Assembly: GCA_002989075.1 (NCBI GenBank)
Contig: PSQN01000012.1
Span: forward strand, 1,934,480 to 1,998,479
DNA: 64,000 bases
DNA from: Arthonia radiata
Taxonomy: Eukaryota > Ascomycota > Arthoniomycetes > Arthoniales > Arthoniaceae
Direction of reading: 5' to 3'
A program made the position numbers and the translations under genes. Position 1 is the first letter of the stretch. The number at the start of each line of letters is the position of its first letter. Under the pieces are notes generated by a model. The model was not told the origin of the DNA. It ran no database searches and was given only the letters and a program-made list of their open reading frames with translations. Below are positions 1-13,800 of the stretch, in pieces.

Positions 1-3000
1 CTTTAGTAGTAAATAAAGCGCTAGCGCTAAGAAAAGCTATCTTAAAGCCTCTTATAAAACTATATTAAGTAAGAAAAAGTCAATTAAGATATAGTAATAT
101 AGTTAAGAACTACTATTATAATAAGAAACAATTTAAAAACTAGCGTATCTTTAATAGTTGTATTAGACTAATATAGTAGTAACTAAAAGAAGAAACGTTA
201 GATAGCGGCTAAAGTAACTATATAGCAATTAGTTCTCTAATAAAATAAATATCTTAGTTTATTTTTAGTAATCTTAGTTATTAAGCGTAGACTTTCTATT
301 TAGCTTTAAAGACTTAAAACGCGTAAGTAATTACTTTAAACCGGTATATTTTATTTAAGCGCGCCTATAATATAGAGACGCCTGTATTTTATATATAAGC
401 TATATTAAGAAGATAACTTCTATCTATAAAGACTTAAAAAGCAATAAATCTAGAGTATTCTATATTAATAACTAGAAAGTAAATAATAACTTAGACATTT
501 AAAATATATAATAATTAGTATTAGTATCTTTCTTTTGTAAGTATTTTACTCTAAATAACTATAAGATACTCTTAAATATTACTAAACTCGCTATTACATC
601 TTATTATTAACTTACTTATCTTAATTAAAGTAAGCCGAGCTATATAGTATTTAGATATCGGCTAAAGGTAATATAAAAGAATATAAAAGTATATAGAAGC
701 TACGTTAAATACTAGAAAACTTTATTACTTAAAGATATCTACGTTTAGCCGTATTATAGGCGATACCTTTTAAAGCGTAGCTATCTAAACTTACGTAGCG
801 TTACTAGGCCGCCTCTATATATATAAAGTAGTAAGAGTATTTGAGTTTATTAACGACGCTCTATAGCGTTAGAAGACCTACTATAGAGCGAACTAGAGTA
901 TTAATTATAATATAAATACTTAATAAGCTAGTACAATAATATAGCTATTCTACTCCGCTTTATAGGTCTTAATGCTTAGATAAGATTCTAGTATATATTT
1001 ATTAGTAGAATTTCTAGCGTATAATCGGTAAACTTAGGTAGTCTATAGTATAAGACTTAAATAAATACTTGTACTATCTTTTCTGCGAAAGATCTTGTTC
1101 TAGCGTTATACTATATATTAGCGAGTAATTTTACGCTGATAGATATACTTAAAGAATACTCTATACCTTAGATTAATCTGTATAGTACCGTAAAAACTAA
1201 CTACTAGTACAACTTAATCGACTCTAAGGTAGATTTATTAATCTTCTAAACAACTCTTAATATAGACTATATTATAATATATAGCTTAGATAGTTAACTA
1301 TTTAAGCCTCGTAAAAGTAGTACTAGCCTTTAGCCCTAATACGTAGCTATAGACCTTATAAGAACTCTACTAGCAATCGTCTAGCGGTCTTAATAGGTTT
1401 TCAAATATTAATAATAGATATCCTCTGTCGTAAGGAATTCTAAAATATAAAAGCTACTATAGAAGAGTCCTACCTCCGCTCTAATTATTATACTACTTAG
1501 ATATATAGAGTATAGACGATACTTACTGCCTTTTAGCTTAATGTTTATACTTCTTTTAGATAACTATAGTTAGTATATTATTTTCTTATCGAAACGTATA
1601 TACTAGTACAAGAAATACAGTACGTACCTTGTTTAGATATTAATCTTCTTTTACTACTATTAATAAAGGTAAAAACGACTAGTAGATAGTAGCTAAAATA
1701 GTATATATATTTCTTAGATTACTAGTTTAGCGCTTGTTAGGTAAATAGAGTTCTTAAAGTTATTTAATCTTTAATGCTTTTATCTATACCTTCCCTTATT
1801 AGTAGAGACAGCTAGTATAATCTTAATAGACGACTATATAGTAGACTAGGTTATTGTAGTAGTAGCTTTAATAAAGCAAGAGATAGTCTTAGTAGACAAT
1901 TAGCTAACGCTAACTTCTATAGATAATACCCTTAAATACTATAATCTTTTAATTCTAAAATCTAGCTCTTTACGCTAACTTTAAATTTATCTTATTAACT
2001 AACTTAAAGAAGCTATATACCTTATTATAAAGCTTTAAGATTTAGATATTGTTATAGAATTAACTATTCTGTTTTATAGAGAGTATCGTTAGTACGCTTA
2101 TATCTACTGTTCGTTTTATATACCGTACTTTCTTTTATACCGTCTTGTTATAAAGATAGTTAAGAGCGTAAAGCCTTAGTAATCTACTATATCTCTAAGT
2201 TTAGATAAATCTAGAAAGAACTAATCTTACTAGGAATTATTAAGTAAAAGTATAGTCTAAACTATAATATAAGTATTAGTCTACTACTATTTAATTTAGA
2301 TTTCTATATTTCTCTGCTTATTACGCTTCTTCTAACGTATATAGCATATTACTATTAATTTATAAAGAGGTTTAGAAATATAAAGGTTAAATTAAAATAT
2401 ACTAGTATCGGTAGTACTATAGCCTTAATACTAATAATTTAGCTCGAATTTAGTAAAGTTATCTATATATCTATATTAAGCTATTTTATAGCTAATTTAA
2501 TATAGAGAGTAATTAATATTAATAATAAAATATACTAAATTGCTAGTAGCCGCCGCTACTATATATAAGATAAACATTCTATCTAAAGGTTAATATATAG
2601 AAGAAGCCTGTTCTTTATAAAGGTAGAGTTATATGTATGCCTTATTAACCGTATATCTATCGATAGATACCAACTTTTAATTTTATAAGATATAAACTGT
2701 TAAGAAGAAGCTTTAACTAGATATATAGATAATTTTAGTCTATTATACTAAAACATTATAGATAGAGAGAAAATACTTCTTATTCTACTTACTTATTCTC
2801 TTACTATTTTATCTTAGTTTAGAAACATTATACTTCGCTATTAAACAGAATAGATAGAGCCGATACATTCTTTATAGTTATAACTATATCTATAATTATT
2901 TACTATACTTACTATACTAAATAAAAAATCGAAGTTAGTTAAGCTATAGTCTATATATCTATTCTTATATAATATTATATTATATATACTTAAAACAAAT

Positions 3001-4607
3001 AACTTATCTTTTAAATTTTATAGCCTAAATTATTCTAAAGATAGTATTAATAATTATAGAACTAATATTATAAGCGGCTTTTTTTGTTATAATATAAGCT
3101 ATGCCTCTAATAAATAGTTAAGTAAGAAGACTATAATTATTATTTATAGGTATATTGATAAGCAATATAACGTACGGGCATACTAACGGCGCTATAAAGA
3201 CTATAATTGTCTTAACCGGCTAATTTTCGACTAATTATATATAGAATAAGTTGCCTACCATCAAAAAAATAGAGTAGAGTCGAGATAAATCTACTATATT
3301 ACTCTAGCGAAAGTAAAGATCCTTATTATAGTAATCTCTATAATAATTTAAGTATAGAGATTATAGTAAGTAAGTTTAAGATTAAGTACGCGGGGGTAGA
3401 AGAACAATAGATAGGTTACTATTGCTCTAATTCTTCTTTTTAATCTCTTTAAAAAGCTTATCTATATATTATATTTATTAGAATGTTAGAGTATAGTTAG
3501 AGCGAATTAATAGGCCTTTTAGCCTAGTTATTAAGTATCTAGAGTAGTATTCTCTAGCGTACAACAACGTAGATTTATTACTATATTAGTAATATTGTTT
3601 AATAAGCGCTTATATATATATAGACTAATCTTTTATTATAATTATAAGAAAACTCTTTATTTTCGCTATATTACTTATAATAACGCTCTTAATAGAGTAG
3701 AGTAAGATTACTCTTATAACAATAGAAGACTTTATTAGCCTTAGCTATAACTTCGGCTATTTACTATATCTACTATCTTTTGCGGACGGTTCTTAAATTC
3801 TATCTGTTCTAGTAACAAGTAAAGTATCTAAGATAAAAGGTTTTATCTAAGCTAGTCACGTTATTTAAGTATTATCTGTTCTCTTTTTAATAGTATAAAT
3901 ATACTCTTAGTATTAACTATATTACTGTTCCTTTTTAAGCTACTTATATATTACTAAGGTAAGTCTAGCTTCCTTATTAGACCAATAAATCGATCTAGCG
4001 CGATCTTAACTATTTGCTAATTTCCCTTAATTGAAGGTTTATTATTATTATCTAATATAGATTTATAATATAGTAGATCTCTTTTACTATTACTAGTTGG
4101 TAGCTCTACTATATAGGTTTTTACACTGTTCTTAGATATCTTCTTTTAAGCTTCAATTTTCTCTTCAATAGTAAATAATACAGTACTATCAACTATATAA
4201 TCGTAATCTTTATATAATACTAAGTATTCTTTAATACTTCTTATTATACTTTCTATAAGAACGCCTAATAATTACTAATATATATAGTAGATACAGAGTA
4301 TTAAGTAGAAGTTTTAGTTAACTATAGTAAAACGTCTATATTATATATAGAAAGTAGCCTATATATCTAAGTATAGGTATATTAGAGCGAAGTAGCGTCT
4401 ATACTAAAGTGTTTCTTACTAACTCTATTACTTCTATTATTATAACGGTATAATACCGTCTCTAGCTTCTAACTCTACTTATATTATATAAGTATAAGTA
4501 TAGATTGGCGTTGCTTTTGTCTCTAGAGTTAGACTATATAAGAGCTAAAAAAATATCTTCTTTATTTACTATATAACGTATAATTACTATACTAACCGTA
4601 CGCTACC
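1..4607. other. RIP-decayed AT-rich DNA, unidentified
   Basis: No intact gene is visible. The stretch is dominated by TA-rich words, with CpA and TpG rare and CpG kept, as expected after heavy RIP. Some parts still look like old coding sequence on the + strand (for example around 2050-2350, where stop codons are almost only TAA and TAG), but I recognise no domain. The sequence resumes at 10026 after Copia-1, so Copia-1 landed inside it. It may be an older transposable element or a lost host gene. Confidence 0.6.
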
Positions 4608-5115
4608 TGTTGGAAATTAACCAACTAGCTGGTTAGCTGGAACCCTTAGGGGCCTAGAGTTTCGGACAGGTTCTACCAGCTATCTCGGTCTAAAATAGAA
4701 CAAGCCTTTTATCTAAAGGGTCGGATCTAGTAGCCCGAGTTTAGAACAAAAAAGAGTATTGTACGACCTATTCTAGACAGCTGACTTATAGTCTAAGACA
4801 ACATAAAATAGACTTAAAGACTAATAGTTTTAAATAGACAGAATTACTGTCTTATGTAGTAAGTTATAGATTATCTGGCCTCTATTAAAAGAACAGGTAT
4901 CTAGTAAGTCCTATACAGGCCGCTAGACTTAGATATATAAGGTAAAATCCCTCTAGAGAATTTTAGCTAATAAGACAGACAATATAACAATAGCTTCTCT
5001 TTGCTACTAAGTATTGTATCTATACTAAGCTTAAGTATTGTATTAGTCTTGAGCTAGTCTCGTCTTTTTACTCTTTATAGTAGTATTCTTCTTCTTTCCT
5101 GTACCTTTTTTAACA
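4608..5115 (+). repeat. 5' LTR of Copia-1
   Basis: Begins TGTTGGAAATTAAC and ends TTTTTTAACA, giving the usual TG...CA ends. It matches the 3' LTR at 9513-10020 and LTRs elsewhere in the window. Directly after it (5116 on) lies a primer-binding region related to the anticodon stem-loop of initiator Met tRNA, clearer in Copia-3. Confidence 0.93.
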
Positions 5116-8100
5116 GATTATAAGCCTAGGTTAGTACCAATATCTTTCGAATTTCCTTTTTAGAAAATATTTCCTCTACGATATCTATCGGCATCTTCGA
5201 ACGATCCTATTACCAATCGACTCTAAATTTTTAGCCTAATTTAACTATTAGAACAGAATTTCCTTTTTTGGAAAATCTTCGACTATATATTCGGCTATAA
5301 ACTCCTCTTATAAGATTTCTAAACTTAAGGGCTCGACTAATTAAGACATTTAGTCGATTCGAATAGAGGCCCTTTTAACTAAAAAGGACTACAGTAATAT
5401 TATAATCCCCTTTTCTAGCTATTTAGCTAGAGATATTACTGAAGCTAGCCGCTAGAAACGGTTAATAAGGGTAGTAGCCCTTATTCGACTAACTTTAAAG
5501 AACGGTCCCCTTATTTAAACAAAGGAGATCTATAACTCTCTAGAGCTTTAAAATAGCCTAAAAAGGTTATACAAATTAAAAGGTTTTAGTTTCGAGTTTC
5601 TAATTTGCAAGGAGCTCTTTAGTACTATACTTAATAAGGTAAAAAACCTTAAGCTTTATCTTACTAAAATTAGACAATTAATGGACAATTTAGTAATCCG
5701 AGGACTAGCACTACTCAACAAGGTAATAGCTATCTACGTCCTTTACAATCTAACCTCCGAATACGAGCATACGGTAGCTATTATTAGCCAAAGCTATTAG
5801 CAAACGACTAGCAATATAAGCCTACAGAACTTATTTAGTAAACTTATAGACGAGTCTCGCTGAATCTACAGCAGTACCCTAGTAGAAAAGGTTTTTACTG
5901 CAATAAACAACAAATCGACGTAAAGGACCCAAGAAAAATTAGAATCTCTAAGTAAAAACTAAGAAAAATGCTCCTTTTGCAACAAAAAGGGGCATAAACC
6001 GGCAACTTGTTGGAAAAAATACCTAAATCTCTAGCCAAATTCTAATAAAAGCTCTAAAAACACCGATTTTTTAATATTTTCTGTACATAGTTCCGATCTA
6101 CAAGAAGAACAATGCTTTATAGTATTACTAGACAGAGTCAATTACTCTACTAATTCTTAAATTCTCGATATAAGCTTAATAAGCTATATTTACTCGAATA
6201 TTGACCTTCTAACGGATATCCGGCCAACTAACCGAATTATTTATTAGGGAGGGAGAAAGTTAATCCGAGCCTTTTAGACAGGTAAAGTAAAACTGTTCTT
6301 TAAGAACAAAATAATTGTTCTAAACAAAGTTTTATTTGTTAAGGAATTTAGAATTAACCTTCTAAGCTTTAATAAGCTTAAAAAGAGGGGAGGTAAGGTA
6401 ACTCTTAGCTAAAATAAGCTAAAAGTTAATTAGACTGGACAACTAACTACCGAGGGGCGGTATATTAACGGTCTAATAGTAATAAAAGCTTAGACTATTA
6501 ATATAGTCCGATCTCTTTATACTATTTCTTCAAAAATTGACCTTTAGTATCAATAGATAAGACATATAGACAAAAACGCCTTAAAACAGCTTAAAAAGGT
6601 TGCCCTGAGAACAGATTATTCGGATAAATCGGGAGATAATTACTAAATTTGCTTTAAAGCAAAGGCAACGGCTAAAGTTAGCCGAGAAACTTTAGACAAA
6701 TTAGCTAATTATTTAGAAAAAGTTTACTTAGATATTTGCGGGCTAATTGTACCGCAAACCCCTTTCAAAGGTTAATTATTTCCTAGCTTTATAAACAATA
6801 AAACTCGGTATACGACTACCAAGATACTATAGTTTAAAGACTAGATTTTCGACGTACTATCTACTTATATTACTTAGAAAGAAACATAGTTCAAGTATTC
6901 TTTTAAAAGATTATATTTAAATAACGCAAAAGAATATCGAGAAGGTCGGATAAAACAGCTTTTAAAATAAAAAGAAGCTATTCTAACGATATCTGTATTA
7001 TATACTTTCTAGTAAAATAGACGAGCCGAACGCTTTAATCGAACAATTATTAGTAAAGTTTGAGTAATACTTTATACCGCCGGGCTACCCTAGATATATT
7101 AGGGTAAAGCGCTAAAAGTAGCTATCTATATTTATAATAAAACCTCTTATACCGGATTACCGGGGTTTATTACTCCGTATAAAGTAAAATACGGCAAAAA
7201 ACTAGATATTAGTACTATTAAAATTTGAAGCTTAGTTACTTATCTTAAAGAATCTAAACTAAAAAAACTAGACGTTAGAGTAACTATTTATATCCTAATA
7301 GGCTATAAATCGAACTAATATAAGCTCTTAGACCTTAATAGCCGGAAAGTTTACTAAAAGAGAGACGTTTACGTCTAAAAAGGAAAATTTGTTTAGGATC
7401 TACGGAGATCTACAGTTAATTAATTAACGAAGAGTATTTCTAAAGAGTTTAAAGAATAACTAAAAGTTAGGTTTAAAAATAAGCTATATCCGACCGCTAA
7501 ATCTTAAGATAATAGAGAGGTACCTCTTAATAATAAAGGGAGTCTTTTATATAAGAAACAGTATACCCTCTCTATATCTTAATAACTAGCGGACGAATCT
7601 AAATAAGAACTATACTAAACTAGAGCTCTAGACGAGTCTAACCTTCCTACCGAGTTAGATTATAGAAGTACCGAAGACCTTAGCCGGGTAGACACCGATT
7701 GCGCCCAAGAAATAGATTTTATATACAAAAACGCCGACAAAAATTAGTTTAACGAGTTCTATAATAACCTAGAACAATACGCCGAGCAGGCCTTAGTTGT
7801 AGTTACTAAAGAGCCTAATAACTTAAAAGAAATAAGAGTATTTAAGAATTAGCCTTCTTAGCTAAATACAATGTAGTCGAAGCTTAAAGAGCTAGCTAAC
7901 TAAGAAACTTAGATATTAACTAAGCTACTGCCGAGTAGAAAGGCGCTAAAAGGGCGCTAAGTACCGAAGATTAAGTATTCTCTAGAGAGCGAGCCGATTT
8001 TTAAAGCCCGCTAGATAGCTAAGGGCTGCTAGTAAAGACCTAGCCTTAATTTTACAGAGATCTTTATAAATATAGTAAATTTAATTATCTATCGGCTTAT

Positions 8101-9512
8101 ACTAGCCTTAGTAGTAGAGAAAGACTAGGAAATAAAGCAATAGAACGTAAAATTAGCTTATTTTAACGTAAAGTTAGATAAAATTGTTTATATTAAGTAA
8201 CTAACTAGTTTATCTAACAGAACTAATAAAGTTTGTTGAATAAAGAAGGCTCTTTACGGTCTAAAACAGGCTGACCGACAGTAGAAAGTCTATTTTCAAG
8301 AATTACTAAGGGGAATAGGTTTTAAACCTCTAGTATCCGATCAGTTAGTTTATATTTAAAGAACCGGAAAGCAGACAATTTTAATCGTCTATATAGACAA
8401 TATATTAGCTGTATCCGATTCTATCGAAACAATCTCTAGAATCTATTAGAACTTAAATAAGACTCTTATAGTTAAGGACTTAGAAGACATTAGTAAGTTT
8501 CTAGGAATTAAAATTACTCGAGATCGCCTAGCGAAAACGATTTGTCTAGACCAGTCGACTTATTTAGCTAAAATTTTAACTAAATACTCGAAGAAAAACG
8601 GCCGAATACCCGGAAAAATACTGCAACCCGTCGGCTTAAAATTGACACTAAATCCTAATTAAGCTAGTAGTACCAATATTTCTAATTATTAGCAACAAAT
8701 TCGGTTAATTTTGTATCTAATAACAAAGACAAGACCCGATATTGCCTTTATAACTAGCCTACTAGCCCGATATATATCGAATTCTAGCGAGAAGTACTAA
8801 AAAGTTTTAAGTAGCCTTTAGGCTTACTTAGATAAAACTTCTAACCTTGACCTTTACTATAAATCTCCCTTAATAGACGGTATAACTGGCTATTGTAACG
8901 TAGATTAGAAGAGAAACCTTGGTACTAGGAGATCGACTACCGGCTATATCTTTTTACTCAGAAACGGAGCTCTTAGCTAAAATTCGAAGCTATAAAAAAA
9001 CGGTCGCCTTAAGCTCTTATAAGGCCGAATATATAGCCCTTAAAGAAGCTATAAAGGAATAGTTATTTATTCGATTAATTGCTATCGAACTGTCCGGAAT
9101 TTTGGAAGAAAATTTAATTACTACCGTTTTAGCGGGTACTTTTAAAAAGTCTGCGGATAAAAAGACTCGGCGGGCTTTAACGCACCAAGCAAGTATATAT
9201 TTACTCGAGCAAGTCGGTTAAATTAGACCGGAGACCCTAGTTTTGCCGGTAAAACTATTACCTACCGACAGCAATTTAGCAAAAGAACTTATAAAAAACC
9301 CTACCTTCTAAGCTAAATCTAAGTATATTAATATATAGTATCACTATATTAGAAAAAACGTTTAAACAGGCTAAATAGAGCTTAAATACGTTTCTACAAA
9401 GGAACAATTAGCAGATAGTTTAATAAAACCGATCGACTTAGCTAAAATACTAACGTTTAGAACTTAAATTAGCTTATAATCTAGCTAAAATAACTAGTCG
9501 ATTAAGAGAGTA

Positions 9513-10020
9513 TGTTAGAAATTAACTAACTAGCTGGTTAATTAGAACCCCTAGAGGCCTAGAGTATTGAATAGGTTCTACTAGCTATCTCGGTCTAAAA
9601 TAGAACAAGCCTTTTATCTAAAGGGTCGGGCCTAGTAGCCCGAATCTAGAACAAAAAAGAGCATTATACGATCCGTTCTAGACAGCTGGCCTATAGTCTA
9701 AGACAACACAAAATAGACTTAGAAATTAACAGTTTTAGATAGATAAAATTACTGTCTTATATAGTAAGTTACGGGTTATCTGGCCTCTATTAAAAAAACA
9801 GATATTTAGTAAGTTCTATACGGGCCGCTAAACTTAGATATATAAGTTAGAATTTCTTTAGAGAATTCTAGCTAACAAGACAGACAATATAACAATAGCT
9901 TCTCCTTGCTACTAAGTATTGTATCTGTATTAAGCCTAAGTATTGTACTAGTCTTAAGCTAATCTCGTCTTTTTACTCCTTACAGTAGTATTCTTCTTCT
10001 TTTCTGTATCTTTTTTAACA
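9513..10020 (+). repeat. 3' LTR of Copia-1
   Basis: 508 bp, the same length as the 5' LTR and aligned along its length, differing mainly by transitions. A purine-rich stretch ending GAGAGTA just upstream is a candidate polypurine tract. Confidence 0.93.
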
Positions 10021-10025
10021 CTACC

Positions 10026-10353
10026 TTCTTTTAAAGCTTATACCCTACCAAACAATTTTTAGTAATACTTTTATACTAGCTTTAGCCTCTTTACTATTAC
10101 TATAGATACTTTAGAAATATATAGCTTTAATTATTAGTCTTAATTTAGATCTAATAATACCTTTTTTACTTAATTTTAGCCTTTAGTAGACTAATCTTAC
10201 AATACTTTATCTTTTATACTAACTTAGTAGCCCTCTTTAGGCAATATACTTTACTAGCACGCTTATTAAGGACTTATACTACTTTTAGCAATATACGGTC
10301 TAGACTAGAACTTTAGTACTAACCGTAATACTATTTAAACGTAGTAAGTTAGT
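10026..10353. other. Right flank of Copia-1, RIP-decayed
   Basis: AT-rich DNA between the CTACC duplication and the first Gypsy LTR. It is the continuation of the sequence that ends at 4607. No gene or known repeat is recognised. Confidence 0.6.
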
Positions 10354-10802
10354 TGTAACGCCGGTCGCTGAGAGAACCGAACTAAGGCTTACTTATTTTA
10401 TATACTTATCGACCTTAGTAAAGGGTATCTTGTATATTAGAGACTAAAAGATAGGAGAGGCGAAATAAATTATAAAGGGTAAGAAGAGCTTAACTAAGTA
10501 GATAGAAGGTAAAGTACGTTATTCAAATATAGTTAAGAAACTTATATTTAGATATTAAGTTAATAAATTAAAGCTTATTTTAGAATTAGCTATTAGTTTA
10601 GCTATATAGTTTAAGGTATATAAGTAAGTTTCTTAGTGTCCGATAGTTGCAATAGCTTTCTTATCGCGCTATTAGAATTCTATTGTAATATAGTAACGTT
10701 GCTAATGTTGCTATATTAAAGTTATTAAGTATTCTATATAATACTCTAATAAGGTTAGCTGCGTTTCGCCTTATACTAGCTAAATGTAGTAAGACCGTAA
10801 TA
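10354..10802 (-). repeat. 3' LTR of Gypsy-1 (variant LTR)
   Basis: Starts TGTAACGCCGGTCGCT like the LTRs of Gypsy-2 and stays alignable to about 10640. After that it differs clearly and ends near GTAATA at about 10802. The right-hand end is approximate because there is no second LTR copy of this variant here. Confidence 0.65.
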
Positions 10803-13800
10803 CAAGGTCCTCTCTTTAAGATTAGTTGTCCTTAACGGCTCTAGAGACATTAAAACCTTGTTGTTGTTTTATAATAGATCTAGTTCTATAAGTCGTTATA
10901 CTTAAAGTTAAGAAGGTTTTTAACGCTAACAAAGCGCTTAAAATTAATATCGTTCTTGCTAAAGTCTATAGTCGAGAGATGTCTCTATATTTCTGTTGTT
11001 TCTATCTAAGTAAGAAGTATGTTCTAAAGTCTAGGAAGGCGTCGTACTTTATATATATTTGCGACAAAAAGTTGTATAACGTTGTAAATGTGCTAAATAA
11101 CCTAAGTATAGATTTTTGTAATAATCTATACCTAGATTTAGATAGTAGGCTACTTATATAGTAGACTGGTTCGTTTGTAGATAATCTAAGTATTAATGGG
11201 GCGTACTAAGTAGTAAATTAGAGTATTAGTACTGTTACGACTAATTAATATTCTAGTTCTAATATTGTTAAATAGTGCCTTTACAGTTAGTTAGGTTTTA
11301 TTCTAGTTTCCATTAATTTTTGTATTTAGAGTATCCCTTCTATTTTATAAAATACTGTTGTTTGCCTTAGTATTGTCTATAAGCTCGAATCGTTTCGACC
11401 TTATACTTAGGTTCTTAGTTGTTAAATAGGATTTCTAAGTTAGATCGTTCTACTTTTCAAGAGTAGGCTAGTTTTAATAGCGCTACGTAGAATATAGGGT
11501 ATATTTATATTTTTCTTAGAAGTTTAAGTTTAAATATTATAGATCTTAATTGCTGTAAGATTTTAAACGGTTCTGTCTTTATATAGTCGAGTTTTTTACT
11601 TAGTTTAATAGTTTTTAAGTTTCTTATAAGCAAATAAGCTCTTCTTCCTTCTTTTATACTTATATTTAGGGTACTTCTTAATCTATTATACTGTTTTCTA
11701 GTACGTTCGTTAATAAACTTGCTGTACAACTTTAACTACTAATATAGAGTCTTTATATTCGCAGCTATTTATATAGCTATTTTATTTTCTGTTGTATTTT
11801 ATAGTTGCCTTCTTTAAAGAGGGTAGTAGCTACATAAGACGTAGAACAGAGTTATTCTTATTATATTGTTTTTAATATTATTATGCGCGGCTTGCGTAAC
11901 TAGTAGTAACTATACTTAGTTGTTTTACTGATAGTTAATATATACTCAAAGGTACTGTTCTAGAGTTTAATTTATCTGTTCCGTCTATCCGTCTGTCTGT
12001 AGATAAAATAAAGTAAATATCTTTTGCTTTATTTCTAGTTACTGTATTAGAGATATCTAAAACTGTAAGACAAATTTTCAGTCTCTATTAAAGATAATTT
12101 TCTGTAGTTGTCTATAGTTTACCAGGATAATTCTAAGAAAGGTATATACTAATTGTTCTAAATTACTAGTTTTCTTGTATAATATAAAGTATATATATTT
12201 TGTTAGTTTATCGCATATAATTAGAATAGCGTTATAAGCTACTCTCGTAAGTAAATCCTTAAAAATTATTAATATAGTAATAAAGTTTAGTAAGACTGTA
12301 TACTATAGTCTTTCGAGTATTTTTAGTAGTTGTTACTCGCTATAAAGCGAGTGCCTTGAGCGTTTAGTTTTTGCGTATATATCGTATTCTTAGATATAAT
12401 TCTTAATGTAATATTGTATTCTTAAGATATAATAGGTTCTTATAATCTTTTTAATAGTGTTATTAATATCTTTATATCCTTTCGTTAGGTTATTATAGAA
12501 GTTACTAATAATATATTAGATTAGATTCCTTAGAATATAGATTTTACTTTAAAATTTATAATAGCCTTTACTGTTCTTAATTAGTTTTAAGTATTGTTTC
12601 TTGTTTTTCTAGTAGATCTTAGGGTCGTTTAAGATGTCTAGAATTTAACTGTCTAGTTTAATAATAAACTTAGTTGTTATAGCTAATTAATTATATCTAA
12701 TCTTGTTATTATATGCTTAGAATATTATATACTTAATATATTCCTTATTATTAAGGTAGTCCGATTGTCGGCTAAAAGCGTCTGCTCTATTATTCTTAGA
12801 ACCTTTCTTGTAAGTAATAATAAAGTCGTACGGAGCTATAGTTTCTAACTATCTAACTTATCTGTAGTTAAGTTTCTTTATTATTGTAAAGTAAGTTAGA
12901 TTCTTATAGTTTATATATACTATAATTATATAGTTTACTTCTTTTAGGTAAGCTCGCTATATCTTTAATACTGCTATAATAGTTAAAAGCTCTTTATTGT
13001 AAATATTATAGTTCTGTTCTGTAAGTAACATTTTTTTTGAGTAAAAAGCTACGGGTCTAAGCTTTTTTTTGTTGTTCTTTTAACTTATATATACTTTAAT
13101 TGTATAGTCTAACGCGTCTATTTCTTTAGTAATTAGTAGGTTAGAGTCGAATATTGCTAGTATAGGTTTAATCTTAAAAGCTTCTTTAAGCTCTTTAAAT
13201 ACTAATTGTTCTTTATACGTCTAAAAGAATTTTATCCATTATTTTATTTGTTAAGACAGCGGTACTATAATTCGACTAAAGTTAAATATCTATTGTCTAT
13301 AATAGTTAGCAAAACTAAAAAACTATTATAATTATTTTATATTCTTTAATATAAATTAAGTTAGAATAGATTAAATCTTTAAATCTTCTATTTAGAGACT
13401 ATACTTAGTAATTATAAATCTAAGAAATTCGACAGATTATTGATAAAACTAGATTTTTTTGATGTTAATCTATAAATTAGTATATATTAATCTTTTTAAT
13501 ACCTTCTTAATATATTTCTTATATTCTTCTAGCGTACAGCTATATACTAGGATATTATCTAAATAAGTAGTTATAAATATATCTAAATAGTTACTAAGTG
13601 TGTTGTTAATTAGTTTCTAAAATAATACTAGTGCGTTTATTAGCTTAAAGGGTATAACGTAATACTTAAAAAGTTTATATCTAATATAGAAGGCTGTTTT
13701 CTATTCTTTATCTTTCTTTATATAAATTAGATTATAGACTCCTTGTAGATTAAACTTAGTAAACTACTGTGCGTTATATAGTCGATCTATAATTTTGTTG

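Larger units (their letters stand above)
4608..10020 (+). mobile_element. Copia-1, full-length Ty1/Copia LTR retrotransposon, RIP-degraded
   Basis: A 5.4-kb element with two 508-bp LTRs in direct orientation and a 5-bp target duplication, CTACC, at 4603-4607 and 10021-10025. Inside, remnants follow Copia order on the + strand. The gag zinc knuckle CX2CX4HX4C (CSFCNKKGHKPATC) is at 5969-6010. An integrase piece reading RAERFNRTIIS lies near 7020-7060, reverse transcriptase around 8180-8420, and the RNase H end around 9000-9450. The family makes Gag and Pol as one polyprotein that packages and copies its RNA. This copy is broken by many changes, nearly all C-to-T or G-to-A type, so LTR divergence cannot be used as a clock. 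It is younger than the sequence it interrupts. Confidence 0.93.

Noticed and set aside
10979-11161. A + strand frame of 60 codons near the 3' end of Gypsy-1
   Set aside because: Short and AT-driven; corresponds only in position to the antisense stretch of Gypsy-2 and does not match it well enough to call.
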